Below, piece by piece: positions 52,374 through 61,204 of a DNA stretch of 64,000 nt. Each line of letters starts with the position of its first letter. Position 1 is the stretch's first letter. This stretch comes from Chloroflexota bacterium (GTDB lineage: Bacteria; Chloroflexota; Dehalococcoidia; Lucifugimonadales; GCA-2722455): NCBI GenBank assembly GCA_002722455.1, contig PBMB01000020.1, positions 1 to 64,000 of the forward strand, read 5' to 3'. The position numbers and the translations under genes were made by a program. The notes under the pieces are model-generated. The model was given only the letters and a program-made list of their open reading frames with translations. It was not told the origin of the DNA and did not search any database.

Positions 52374-54200
52374 ATGTCCATAACTAATCTTCGCAATATA
52401 ACCATCATTGCACATGTAGATCATGGAAAAACAACACTAGTAGATGCTCTATTGAAGCAAACCAATATTTTTAGTGAGCGAGAAGAGCCTGGAGAATTAA
52501 TAATGGATAGCAATCCGTTAGAAAAAGAAAAAGGCATAACTATACTAGCCAAAAATGCATCCATAAAATATAAAGACGTAAAAGTTAATATTATTGATAC
52601 ACCAGGCCATGAAGATTTCAGTGGAGAGGTTGAGCGAGTAATGAACATGGCAGATGGATGTATACTGCTGGTCGATTCGGTTGATGGACCTATGCCCCAA
52701 ACAAGATATGTTTTGCAGCAAGCGCTTAACTATCGATTGGTGCCAATAGTCGTTATTAACAAAATGGATCGCCCTCAACGTAGACCAGAAGAAGTATTGA
52801 ATCAAATCGACGACCTTTTCCTTGAGCTAGCCACCGATGAGGCACAACTTGAGTATCCAGTCTTATACTCTTCTTTTAAAGATGGATATGCTTCATTAAA
52901 TATAGATGACAAGCTGAACGGTATTAGCCCATTACTGGATGCCATTCTAGACCGTGTACCTCCTCCCACTGGATCAGCTTCAGAACCATTTCAACTACTA
53001 GTAACTGCTCTTGATCATGATGATTATGTTGGCCAGATTGCAATTGGCAAACTATCAAGGGGAACAATATCACAAAAATCTAAAGCTTCCTTAATCTCAA
53101 TAAATCAATCTATCTCAAACCACATTATAGAAAACACATTTGTATTTGATGGGATGCGAAAAACTAAGGTCTCTCACGCTTCTGCAGGGGAAATAGTTGC
53201 GATTACTGGGTTAGAAAATGTTCATATTGGAGATACCATAGCCGATGCTACAAATCCTGATCCTTTACCTCGAATTCATATTGATGAACCAACTGTGAAA
53301 ATGAGCTTTGAAGTAAATACTTCTCCACTTATGGGAAAAGAAGGTGATTACCACACTACACGTGAATTATATAAGCGATTAATTGAAGAACTTCGTACAA
53401 ATGTAGGTCTAAGGGTTTCGAAGACAGATAATACAGATGCATTTATTGTGAGTGGAAGAGGGGAATTACACCTATCTATTTTAGCTGAAACTATGAGAAG
53501 AGAAGGCTATGAATTTCAAGTGTCTCAAGCTAAACCCATATTTAAAATCGTTGATGGCAAAACCCATGAACCTTTTGAGATTCTACATATAGAAACTAAT
53601 GAATCATACTACGGTATTTTGAGTGAAAACTTAAATCTGAGATTAGCAGTACTTGAGGATGTCGTTAACCATGGTTCAGGAAATTTACGGCTACGATTCC
53701 TAATTCCAACAAGAGGTTTAATTGGGTTTCGTTCATTCTTACAGAATGCCACGCGTGGTGACGGAAGAATGTCTAGTACATTCGCTGGGTATCAAATTAA
53801 ACAAGGGAAGATTAAGCGATCTAACCAAAGTTTCCTAGTTGCTTCACAGGCGGGTATATCCGTGGCATATGGTCTAACTAATGCTCAAGTGAGAGGGAAA
53901 ACCATAATTGATGTTGGGAAGCAAGTTTATGAAGGAATGATAGTTGGTTTGCACACTAGGGCTGCTGATATATTGGTTAACGTATGTAAGGAGAAAAAAT
54001 TAACCAATATGCGTTCTTCGTCGTCTGATATAGTCACAAAATTAATTAAGCCGGTTGAACTATCATTAGAAGAATCCTTGGATATTATTTCTGAAGAAGA
54101 ATTGATTGAAATCACTCCTCAAAATCTAAGACTTCGCAAGAGAATTCTTTCAACAACCGAACGACTTAGATACGAAAAGAAAATATTACTCAATCCCTGA
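52374..54200 (+). CDS. typA: Translational GTPase TypA/BipA
   Basis: A 608-residue ribosome-associated GTPase. The P-loop AHVDHGKTT is at 13-21, DTPGHEDF and NKMD follow, and the C-terminal TypA-specific domain shows the signature RGLIGFRSFLQNATRGDGRMSS. Length is normal. TypA supports ribosome assembly and stress or cold growth. Its base composition is somewhat less AT-rich than the core of the window (23-29 G+C in the 60-base lines I counted). It is separated from the G+C-rich phosphatase by 24 bases, including its own strong SD. Confidence 0.95.
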   Translation: MSITNLRNITIIAHVDHGKTTLVDALLKQTNIFSEREEPGELIMDSNPLEKEKGITILAKNASIKYKDVKVNIIDTPGHEDFSGEVERVMNMADGCILLVDSVDGPMPQTRYVLQQALNYRLVPIVVINKMDRPQRRPEEVLNQIDDLFLELATDEAQLEYPVLYSSFKDGYASLNIDDKLNGISPLLDAILDRVPPPTGSASEPFQLLVTALDHDDYVGQIAIGKLSRGTISQKSKASLISINQSISNHIIENTFVFDGMRKTKVSHASAGEIVAITGLENVHIGDTIADATNPDPLPRIHIDEPTVKMSFEVNTSPLMGKEGDYHTTRELYKRLIEELRTNVGLRVSKTDNTDAFIVSGRGELHLSILAETMRREGYEFQVSQAKPIFKIVDGKTHEPFEILHIETNESYYGILSENLNLRLAVLEDVVNHGSGNLRLRFLIPTRGLIGFRSFLQNATRGDGRMSSTFAGYQIKQGKIKRSNQSFLVASQAGISVAYGLTNAQVRGKTIIDVGKQVYEGMIVGLHTRAADILVNVCKEKKLTNMRSSSSDIVTKLIKPVELSLEESLDIISEEELIEITPQNLRLRKRILSTTERLRYEKKILLNP

Positions 54201-54224
54201 ATAAACTCCAAGGAGGTAGAAGAG

Positions 54225-54971
54225 ATGACGACACTGCCAACCCGGCGAATCCAGATCGAAGGTGCGTACAACGTCCGTGACCTAGGTGGGTACGAGACCA
54301 CTGATGGGCGGTATACGAAGTGGAAGATGTTCATAAGAGGGGACGATGTAAGTACTCTGCCCAGGTCGTCGCAGGATGTACTTACAGACTTTGGTGTCCG
54401 TACGGTTATTGACTTGAGAGGAGTCAGGGAGATCGACTCCCAGGAGGACAACGTGTTGTCGAAGTTGCCGCACATACGATACTGCAACGTAGATATCGTG
54501 GGCGATATGCCATTGCCATTCCAGCCCAACATAACAGGACATAAGGCCCCCAAATCCTACCGAAACATGCTCGATCTCTGCGGGGATAAGTTTCGTGATA
54601 CGCTGGCGACCATGGCGGAGACGGACGCTCTACCCGTCTTGTTCCATTGTGTGGGTGGCCAGGATCGCACCGGCCTCGTCTCGGCTATCCTGCTGGGCCT
54701 CGTGGGCGTTCCGAATGAGACTATTGCCGAGGACTACACCCTAACTGCTGAATACCGTATCGACGCCTACTTGGGTTCGAACCTTCAGCCAGACACCGAT
54801 CCGGCTCAGTACACTTCAGAGGCCTATCGCGCTCGCAACTGCCCACCAGATGTCATGCTCGATACACTAGATTACCTGGAAGAACGTTACGGGGGAGTGG
54901 AGGGCTACGTCAAGTCGTTTGGCCTGACAGATGAGCAAATAGCTACACTGCTCGACGCTTTGTTGACCTAA
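54225..54971 (+). CDS. Tyrosine/serine protein phosphatase of the Y_phosphatase3 type, likely horizontally acquired
   Basis: A 248-residue phosphatase of the PF13350 family. The P-loop is HCVGGQDRTG (141-150), with C142 as nucleophile and R148 binding phosphate; the usual AGKDRTG variant has Q for K. N-terminal RIQIEGAYNVRDLGGYETTDG matches the 'NfRDLGG' motif. RBS AGGAGG precedes ATG. By contrast with all neighbours the gene is G+C-rich: 36 of 60 bases in 54241-54300 and 39 of 60 in 54601-54660, against about 20 of 60 in neighbouring lines such as 55621-55680. Codon third positions use C/G freely. This points to recent transfer. Confidence 0.88.
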   Translation: MTTLPTRRIQIEGAYNVRDLGGYETTDGRYTKWKMFIRGDDVSTLPRSSQDVLTDFGVRTVIDLRGVREIDSQEDNVLSKLPHIRYCNVDIVGDMPLPFQPNITGHKAPKSYRNMLDLCGDKFRDTLATMAETDALPVLFHCVGGQDRTGLVSAILLGLVGVPNETIAEDYTLTAEYRIDAYLGSNLQPDTDPAQYTSEAYRARNCPPDVMLDTLDYLEERYGGVEGYVKSFGLTDEQIATLLDALLT

Positions 54972-55055
54972 CCTGGTACAAGAGATGAAAAATGAATTGT
55001 GTCCAAATAGGTTTTAGGTATCTTTAAATTCAACCTTAACGTCTTTGTACAGTTG

Positions 55056-55093
55056 TTTAGAGTAAATCTCTGTGATTAAGAAAGATTATTAGT
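55056..55093 (-). repeat. Right copy of a direct repeat flanking typA and the phosphatase
   Basis: The last codons of the membrane-protein gene, TTTAGAGTAAATCTCTGTGA and the following 18 bases, match 52051-52088 in the same orientation (31 of 38 bases). The 16-base core CTCTGTGATTAAGAAA is identical in both. Confidence 0.7.
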
Positions 55094-55359
55094 GTAATAA
55101 TCATTAATATAACACTAGGTACTACCATGCTCCATAAAGGTAGCCATTTCTTTTTATAAAATACGAAAATAAATATAGAAATCCATATAATTAAAACTAT
55201 CCATAAAATTATAGTTAATGAGTAATCACAAAAGGGTGAATTAATTGAAGTTTGTTCTTTTCTGCAGTCAATTGCATCATTACAGCTAATTCCAAGAAGA
55301 AAAGGAATTCCTAATGTGACGGTTATAGTAAAAGATTTAATGTAATTAACTAGTTTCAT
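55057..55359 (-). CDS. Small three-span membrane protein of unknown function
   Basis: A 100-residue protein. Hydrophobic segments are FTITVTLGIPFLLGISC (about 10-26), LTIILWIVLIIWISIFIFVFY (48-68) and SMVVPSVILMIITLIIFL (76-93). Four cysteines (C26, C32 and C44 among them) lie in or near the short loop after segment 1. No family recognised. The start is ATG 55359 without a clear strong SD. Its C-terminus is duplicated in a decayed copy at 52051-52088. Confidence 0.55.
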   Translation of the reverse strand: MKLVNYIKSFTITVTLGIPFLLGISCNDAIDCRKEQTSINSPFCDYSLTIILWIVLIIWISIFIFVFYKKKWLPLWSMVVPSVILMIITLIIFLNHRDLL

Positions 55360-55382
55360 TATATGATTGACAAAACATCTTG

Positions 55383-56321
55383 TTAAGAATTAGGTACTGG
55401 CCAACCTATATCGATTAAAACACTTCGAAGTTCTGATTTCTCACTTTCACTAATTGGCAAAGTAGGTGGCCGTTGTTCACCTACTTCGAGTCCCATAATA
55501 TTCATCAACGCTTTTTTAGTGCGGGCTGCCCCACCTGATTTCGCACGGATTTTTGCACCTACTTCTCCAATCGGTGCATTAACAGTATCCCATAATTCCT
55601 GTGCTTCACTATATTTTTTTTGTTCAAGTAATTTCCATATCTTTAATTCATGAGGTGGATATACTACTGCAGTTTCATCCAAAAAACCATCTCCACCCTT
55701 TTTATGAAACCCAACTCGAGATAGTCTATCGTTCTGAACTAAATTGAAATATTTACCTAATTCTTCCATACTTTCATCTGGACAACCGGGGAAAGGAGCC
55801 CACTTAATACACACAATATTTTCAAAATCTTTCATCTTTAATAATGTTTCTGCATTGATTCCAGAATAGCTGTACCAATGATTTTGATATACCATAATCC
55901 CTATATCACTATTTTCTGAAATTGCTTCATAGTACCTTAAAATATCATCTTGATTGGGGTCATTAAATAAAGGAGGAGCAACTTGCATTCCTACGATACC
56001 CACATCATGAGCTTTCTTAATATCTTCTATAGTTCTTAAAGTATCTTTGCAATGAGTGCCACCAATAATATCTACTTTGCCTTCTGCAGCATCAACTGTA
56101 GTTTTGAGTATATTAATCCATTCATTCTCGCGTAATTGTGGTGCTTCTCCCATAACTGAACATACTTTTAGAGCAGCATCTCCACGAACCATACCATTGC
56201 TGATCCACCACTTCGTTAAATCAGCCATTTTCCCATAATTAACTTCATAGTTATCATAATATGGCGTGATAGTAACTCCAATCACTCCTTGGTATACATC
56301 CCTTTTTTGCTGACGATTCAT
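55383..56321 (-). CDS. DapA-family lyase, second paralog
   Basis: A 312-residue class I aldolase/lyase of the DapA family. The catalytic tyrosine is in IMVYQNHWY and the Schiff-base lysine in VCIKWAPFPG. The glycine loop is GGTHCKDT. Like the paralog at 4114-5091 it has K-W-A after the lysine and lacks the classic YNxP, so it probably belongs to the same divergent subgroup rather than to lysine synthesis. The pair may act on related hydroxy-keto acids. RBS GAGGAG-like sequence precedes ATG. It is 24 bases from the membrane-protein gene, on the same strand. Confidence 0.82.
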   Translation of the reverse strand: MNRQQKRDVYQGVIGVTITPYYDNYEVNYGKMADLTKWWISNGMVRGDAALKVCSVMGEAPQLRENEWINILKTTVDAAEGKVDIIGGTHCKDTLRTIEDIKKAHDVGIVGMQVAPPLFNDPNQDDILRYYEAISENSDIGIMVYQNHWYSYSGINAETLLKMKDFENIVCIKWAPFPGCPDESMEELGKYFNLVQNDRLSRVGFHKKGGDGFLDETAVVYPPHELKIWKLLEQKKYSEAQELWDTVNAPIGEVGAKIRAKSGGAARTKKALMNIMGLEVGEQRPPTLPISESEKSELRSVLIDIGWPVPNS

Positions 56322-56350
56322 TTTTTATATACTCCTCTGTTCTTTAAAAT

Positions 56351-57346
56351 TTATTTAGCAAGAGCTTCTGACTTAAATTGGTAAATATTACCACTTTGCT
56401 CAATTAAATGCCATGAATTTTTTATATGTTGTATTTTGGGGCTGTTATGATCAAATTCTAGCTCTCGGGCACAATTGTGGAAAAGGCTTCCATCCAAAAT
56501 GGATTCTTCAGTTAGCATGCCATGTTTAATCATCAGACTCATTGCGGCTGCACCCCATTTGTCTGGTTCTGCATCATAAATTTGTTCTCCGTTGCGTTCA
56601 AAAGAATGATAAGCGATATCTAGAATTTGACTAAGGTAATTTGTTTTGGCATGAATTTCAGCTACTAACCATGTCGCGAAATAATGAGCACCTCCTTCAG
56701 TCAGCCATACTGAGTTTCGGTTTTCACTATCCTCTTGTTTACGTAAACATTCACCTTCCATTTCCAAGTCTTGTTGGAATGCATGATAAAACTCGTGTAG
56801 CAAAAAATTCTGGAAATTTTCTAGTGGTTCATGATCTCTCATTCTTTCAGGTATCGCCATCATAACGATTCGGGTTTTTGGACATAGGCTATGCATTGTA
56901 GATGCATCAGCACCTTTTTCTAGCCATGTTCTATAATCAAATAAAGCCTGTTTTTTACGTTTACTACTGAGACAGGGATCTCCCTGAAACCATAGTTCTA
57001 TTTCATTCAGTATAGATTCTATTTCATCTTGAGATAACAAAACTTCATGCTCTCGAAATACACCATCAGCATAATCGGAACGAATTCTTTTTTCAGGTTC
57101 TTTAAGTTTCCCCACAGGGTATATAAATGCGAATATCCTTGATTTGCGACTTTTCATCTTTGATTCTGCTAAATTTACCCATTTTTCAATACCTGAAGTT
57201 TGGTAATGAGAGGAATTTATTATTTTTATATTTGGGGATAGTTCAATATTTGGAGTAGAAAGTACTATTTCATTGCTGTCATTACAACTTAGTAAAATAA
57301 AACAAATAAAAGTTGATAAAATTGATAATTTATTTTTGATGAGCAT
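56351..57346 (-). CDS. Lipoprotein with HExxH metalloprotease signature
   Basis: A 331-residue predicted secreted lipoprotein. I chose ATG 57346: the longer frame begins at TTG 57451 and overlaps the divergent SDR start. The signal ends FILLSC at residue 21. The zinc motif is HEFYH (184-188) in NFLLHEFYHAFQQDL, and the glutamate expected from gluzincins follows in WLTEGGAHYFATWL (E217), as in M1-like enzymes. I recognise no specific family. Its role is probably extracytoplasmic proteolysis or peptide trimming. It is divergent from the SDR gene and follows the DapA paralog's orientation. Confidence 0.6.
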   Translation of the reverse strand: MLIKNKLSILSTFICFILLSCNDSNEIVLSTPNIELSPNIKIINSSHYQTSGIEKWVNLAESKMKSRKSRIFAFIYPVGKLKEPEKRIRSDYADGVFREHEVLLSQDEIESILNEIELWFQGDPCLSSKRKKQALFDYRTWLEKGADASTMHSLCPKTRIVMMAIPERMRDHEPLENFQNFLLHEFYHAFQQDLEMEGECLRKQEDSENRNSVWLTEGGAHYFATWLVAEIHAKTNYLSQILDIAYHSFERNGEQIYDAEPDKWGAAAMSLMIKHGMLTEESILDGSLFHNCARELEFDHNSPKIQHIKNSWHLIEQSGNIYQFKSEALAK

Positions 57347-57427
57347 ATTAAAGATTCTAAATGAATTAATCTGACAAACCAAGAGTTTTTGTATAAAATA
57401 GACTATGCTTATTAGAAAGGATTTACA

Positions 57428-58186
57428 TTGAATAAACAGGTTTCGAATCAAAAAATTGCTTTAATAACTGGAGGAGGTGGAGGAATAGGAAGTGCTATTG
57501 CTAAACATTTTTCTTCAAAAGGAATCAAGATTGTAATCGCAGATATTGATAGTTCGGTTAAGCCTTTTGCAGAGAGTTTAGGCGGGTCTTTTTTTGAGTG
57601 TGATTTGACAGATTTGTCTAGTATAGACTTATTGATGGATCAGGTAGGTGATGTAGATATACTTGTTAATAATGCAGGAATGCAATATGTGGAGTCTGTA
57701 GAAAATTATCCTGATGAAATGTGGGTAAAACTTATTCAGATAATGTTAATTGCACCTTTTAAGTTAACGAAAAGAGTAGTTCCGTATATGAGATATGCAA
57801 AGTGGGGTCGGATAATTAATATCTCTTCAATTCAGGGTCTTATTGGAAGTCCATATAAATCAGCATATGTATCAGCAAAACATGGGATTATTGGTTTAAC
57901 AAAAAGTGTTGCTCAAGAAGTTGGTCAAGATGGTATAACTGTAAATGCAATATGTCCGGCGTTCGTTAAAACAAAACTCGTTGAGAAACAAGTTCCAGGG
58001 TTAATGGAAAATTATAATATGACTGAGAAAGAAGTTGTTGAAAATGTGATGTTGAAAACAGCTGCCATAAAAAGATTAATTGAGCCTGAAGAGATTGCAA
58101 ATATGGCGTATTTTCTTGCATCTGATGAAGCTAAGTCTATGACAGGATCTGCTTACAATGTTGACTTGGGGTATACTGCAAGTTAA
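57428..58186 (+). CDS. SDR oxidoreductase, 3-hydroxybutyrate dehydrogenase-like
   Basis: A 252-residue classical SDR. The coenzyme loop is TGGGGGIG (15-22), NNAG at about 80, catalytic serine in NISSIQG and YVSAK as Y-x-x-x-K. The later segment AICPAFVKTKLVEKQVP resembles 3-hydroxybutyrate dehydrogenases (BdhA), with the closing loop ITVNAICPAFVKT. The start is TTG 57428 behind AAGG with a 7-base spacer. It is 12 bases upstream of the PHP gene, co-transcribed, so they may act in one pathway. The exact substrate is unknown. Confidence 0.83.
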   Translation: MNKQVSNQKIALITGGGGGIGSAIAKHFSSKGIKIVIADIDSSVKPFAESLGGSFFECDLTDLSSIDLLMDQVGDVDILVNNAGMQYVESVENYPDEMWVKLIQIMLIAPFKLTKRVVPYMRYAKWGRIINISSIQGLIGSPYKSAYVSAKHGIIGLTKSVAQEVGQDGITVNAICPAFVKTKLVEKQVPGLMENYNMTEKEVVENVMLKTAAIKRLIEPEEIANMAYFLASDEAKSMTGSAYNVDLGYTAS

Positions 58187-58198
58187 AAGGAGGATAAT

Positions 58199-59101
58199 GT
58201 GGTTTGGTATAAAGGAAATATTCATACTCATACAACTAAATCTGATGGGGATGAAGAACCGATTAAAGTTACTAAATGGTATAAAGATCATGGGTATGAT
58301 TTTCTGGTTCTAACTGATCATAATCATCGGACAATGTTGGATTATCAAGAAGATAATTCAACATTGGATATTCCACTCATGATTCCTGGTGAAGAGGTGA
58401 CATTAAATGTAGGTGATATACCTGTACACATTAATGGAATTGGGATAGAACGAGTTGTAGAGCCAATAGATGCAAAGGATGTTGTTTCAACTATTCAAGC
58501 TAATGTTGATGCGATAAGACAAGCAGGTGGAATTGCTTCAATCAACCATCCTAATTATAAATGGGCAATTAATCATAACCATATGATTCAAGTTAACGGA
58601 GCTACCCTTATAGAGGTATTTAATGGTCATGCTGGTACGAATAGCTATGGGAGCAAAACTAAACCAAGTACTGAAGAAATATGGGATAAGATTCTAAGCA
58701 GTGGAAAGATGATTTTTGGAGCTGCAACTGATGACTCACACCATTATCATGATTTTGATCGGAGAAAGGCTAATCCGGGTAGAGGATGGATTTGTGTACA
58801 AGCTAAATCTCTTACACAAGACGACATAATGAACTCTTTGAAAGAAGGAGATTTTTATTCTTCAACTGGGGTAGAATTAGATAACTTAAAAATTACAGAA
58901 TCTTCTATTGAAATCAATGTTCGTGAAGAGGGGCATTGTGAGTTTACAACTGTATTTACTGGTACGAATGGGCGTAAATTATTTGATACAGATAGTTTTT
59001 CACCCAGATATAAAATTCCAAATACCGAACAGTATGTTCGAGCTACAATATATTCTTCATCTGGAGCGAAAGCTTGGATACAACCAAAATTTATTGGTTG
59101 A
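58199..59101 (+). CDS. PHP-domain metallohydrolase (CehA/McbA-like)
   Basis: A 300-residue PHP hydrolase. Metal ligands are in GNIHTHTTKSDG (HxH), LTDHNHR, GEEVTL (E), SINHPNYKW and TDDSHHYHDF, the full PHP set. The start is GTG 58199 after AGGAGG with a short 5-base spacer. CehA-type PHP proteins hydrolyse esters or carbamates, and others act as phosphoesterases, so the activity is open. It continues an operon with the SDR gene. Confidence 0.82.
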   Translation: MVWYKGNIHTHTTKSDGDEEPIKVTKWYKDHGYDFLVLTDHNHRTMLDYQEDNSTLDIPLMIPGEEVTLNVGDIPVHINGIGIERVVEPIDAKDVVSTIQANVDAIRQAGGIASINHPNYKWAINHNHMIQVNGATLIEVFNGHAGTNSYGSKTKPSTEEIWDKILSSGKMIFGAATDDSHHYHDFDRRKANPGRGWICVQAKSLTQDDIMNSLKEGDFYSSTGVELDNLKITESSIEINVREEGHCEFTTVFTGTNGRKLFDTDSFSPRYKIPNTEQYVRATIYSSSGAKAWIQPKFIG

Positions 59102-59121
59102 ATTCTTGAGTATTGATAATT

Positions 59122-59343
59122 ATGCCTTCTTGCAATACGAAAACCAGATATAGTAGCAAAAAAATGGCACAAGATTATGCTGATAGCTATAATAGAGATC
59201 CGCTAGTTAAAGAAATTCTAGCAACTTACTGGTGTGAACTTCATCAAGGTTGGCATTTGACTAGAGATAAACCGAGAAACATTGGTTGGTTTCGAAGAAT
59301 ACAAGAGCTCATTGATAAAGTGTCTGGTCACACAGAATCTTAA
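59122..59343 (+). CDS. Small Cys/His protein
   Basis: About 73 residues from ATG 59122; a longer frame starts at ATG 59113. [23 protein letters not shown] and [13 protein letters not shown] contain a C...C-x2-H...H-like pattern (C4, C41, H44, H48) that resembles small zinc-binding proteins often found in phages and accessory regions. It overlaps fcl's stop tail-to-tail by four bases. The function is unknown. Confidence in coding is moderate because the frame is clean and starts close to the PHP stop. Confidence 0.6.
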   Translation: MPSCNTKTRYSSKKMAQDYADSYNRDPLVKEILATYWCELHQGWHLTRDKPRNIGWFRRIQELIDKVSGHTES

Positions 59344-60278
59344 TTACTTTTAGATAAATACCAGTTTATTGTTTCTTTAAGACCTTGGTCTAGAGAAGTA
59401 GATGAGTTAAAACCAAATTTATTGAATGCCAGATTCGTATCTAGTTTTCTTCTTTCTTGTCCATCAGGCATGTTGGTATCCCAAATTACTTCACCATCAA
59501 AACCAACAAGAGTTTGGATTTTATCAGATAATGATTTTATGCTAATTTCTTCGCTTGAACCAATATTAACTGGTTCTGTTTCATCATAATTTTCCATAGC
59601 TGAAACAATACCATTAGCAGCATCGTTAACATATATAAATTCTCGTGTTGGAGTTCCAGATCCCCAGTTAACAACACTTTTTTTATTATTTTGTTTTGCT
59701 TCAATAAATTTACGTATTAATGCTGGTATTACATGGCTAGTTTCAGGATCAAAGTTATCATTTGGTCCGTACAAATTGACAGGTAATAAATAGATAATGT
59801 TCATACCATATTGTTGTCTGTAGGCTTGGGATTGGACTAATAACATTTTTTTTGCAATTCCGTAGGGAGCATTAGTTTCCTCAGGGTAACCATTCCATAG
59901 TTGGTCTTCTTTAAATGGCACTGGTGTGTTGCTAGGATAAGAACAAATAGTTCCTACAATTAGAACTTTTTTGACACCAAACAAGCGTGCTTGTTCTATA
60001 AGTTCAATTCCCATGATTGCATTATCATAGAAAAACTTACCTGGGTTTTTTTTATTTGCACCAATCCCTCCAACAACTGCAGCCAAATGGATAAGATAAT
60101 CTGGACTGGATTTATGAAACAAATCGATAATGTCTTGTTTATTGCGTAAATCGAAGTTTTTACTACGAGGAACAATGATTTTATCAGCGCCCCGTTCTTG
60201 GAGTTTGGTTTTTACGACTGAACCAAGAAATCCTCCGCCTCCAGTTAAGATAGTGACTTTATTGTTCCAAAAAGACAT
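59340..60278 (-). CDS. fcl: GDP-L-fucose synthase
   Basis: A 312-residue NADPH-dependent epimerase-reductase that converts GDP-4-keto-6-deoxy-mannose to GDP-L-fucose. The Rossmann loop is TGGGGFLG (11-18). The catalytic set is visible as VGTICSYP (Ser) and YGIAKK (Y-x-x-x-K). The [17 protein letters not shown] block is characteristic of Fcl. It completes the pathway begun by gmd, but two unrelated genes lie between them. Confidence 0.93.
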   Translation of the reverse strand: MSFWNNKVTILTGGGGFLGSVVKTKLQERGADKIIVPRSKNFDLRNKQDIIDLFHKSSPDYLIHLAAVVGGIGANKKNPGKFFYDNAIMGIELIEQARLFGVKKVLIVGTICSYPSNTPVPFKEDQLWNGYPEETNAPYGIAKKMLLVQSQAYRQQYGMNIIYLLPVNLYGPNDNFDPETSHVIPALIRKFIEAKQNNKKSVVNWGSGTPTREFIYVNDAANGIVSAMENYDETEPVNIGSSEEISIKSLSDKIQTLVGFDGEVIWDTNMPDGQERRKLDTNLAFNKFGFNSSTSLDQGLKETINWYLSKSN

Positions 60279-60298
60279 GAGTAATAACTAATAATTTA

Positions 60299-61081
60299 TT
60301 ATGAAAGGAGCTTTCTTATTTCATCCCCATTTTGTTTCCAATAATTATAGAGTATAGTGATATCGGTCTCAATTGAAAAATGCTTGACTCCAATATCTAA
60401 ATATTTTTTCACATCATCTATTGAATAGACTTCAGCTCTAGGCTCTACTCCCATTTTAAGAGCAGTTTTAAACACTTTATCATGGGCTGCTACAACATCT
60501 GGATGAGACTTTTCTCCTGCTTTTCCAATACTCATTGAATAGTCAGAAGCACCCCATTGAACCATATCTACTCCTGGGATCTCAAGTATTTCTTCTAAAT
60601 TTTCAACTGCACCCTTTTTTTCAATCATCATTGCAATAACTGTATTATTTAGAGAATCTACATATTCAGGACTACCTCCGTACCCCATATAAGTATGTCT
60701 CCTGGTAGCAACTCCATATAATCCTTTTTGGGCAGGGGTGTCTGGTTTTGCAATGCTTACACATTCCCGTACATCGTCTGCTGATCGAGCATCTGTAAAT
60801 AAAACACCAGTACATCCAGCTCCTATACCTCTTTGGGCAAGAAATGCTTGATGACTTTGATCTACTTTTATCATTGTACCCATTTGATATAATTCTGCAG
60901 CTCTACATAAATTATCTAAATCATGGAGGTCAAAAGAACCATATTCTGCAACAAATTCAACATAATCATAACTACCTGTATGCCCTAGAGCTTCCACAAC
61001 TGATGGCCAGGTAGTGTGGATATGAGTACTTAAGGATGGTTCATTGTTATTAAGTTTTTCACGTAGAGAGTTTTTTTTCAT
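60299..61081 (-). CDS. HpcH/HpaI-family aldolase
   Basis: A 260-residue class II aldolase of the HpcH/HpaI family. The metal-binding glutamate is in AMMIEKKGAVENLEEIL and the aspartate in QWGASDYSMSIG; R-x-T-Y loop GVATRRHTYMGYGG also matches. The N-terminal 'LREKLNNNEPSLSTH' is typical. It lies 21 bases upstream of fcl on the same strand and may be transcribed with it although it does not belong to the fucose pathway. Substrate not known. Compare with the partial copy at 1-459. Confidence 0.85.
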   Translation of the reverse strand: MKKNSLREKLNNNEPSLSTHIHTTWPSVVEALGHTGSYDYVEFVAEYGSFDLHDLDNLCRAAELYQMGTMIKVDQSHQAFLAQRGIGAGCTGVLFTDARSADDVRECVSIAKPDTPAQKGLYGVATRRHTYMGYGGSPEYVDSLNNTVIAMMIEKKGAVENLEEILEIPGVDMVQWGASDYSMSIGKAGEKSHPDVVAAHDKVFKTALKMGVEPRAEVYSIDDVKKYLDIGVKHFSIETDITILYNYWKQNGDEIRKLLS

Positions 61082-61204
61082 TTTAATTCCTTGATTTTGT
61101 TTATTATATTATGTATTTAAAATTTATCTGAACGCACAATTCTTTTGGTACTGTTCTGAGTTCATTATACATAGAAGTAAAGTGCTATACAAAGTGAGAT
61201 ATTA

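Noticed and set aside
57347-57451. A 35-residue extension of the HEFYH lipoprotein
   Set aside because: It overlaps the divergent SDR start and would bury the signal peptide inside the chain.
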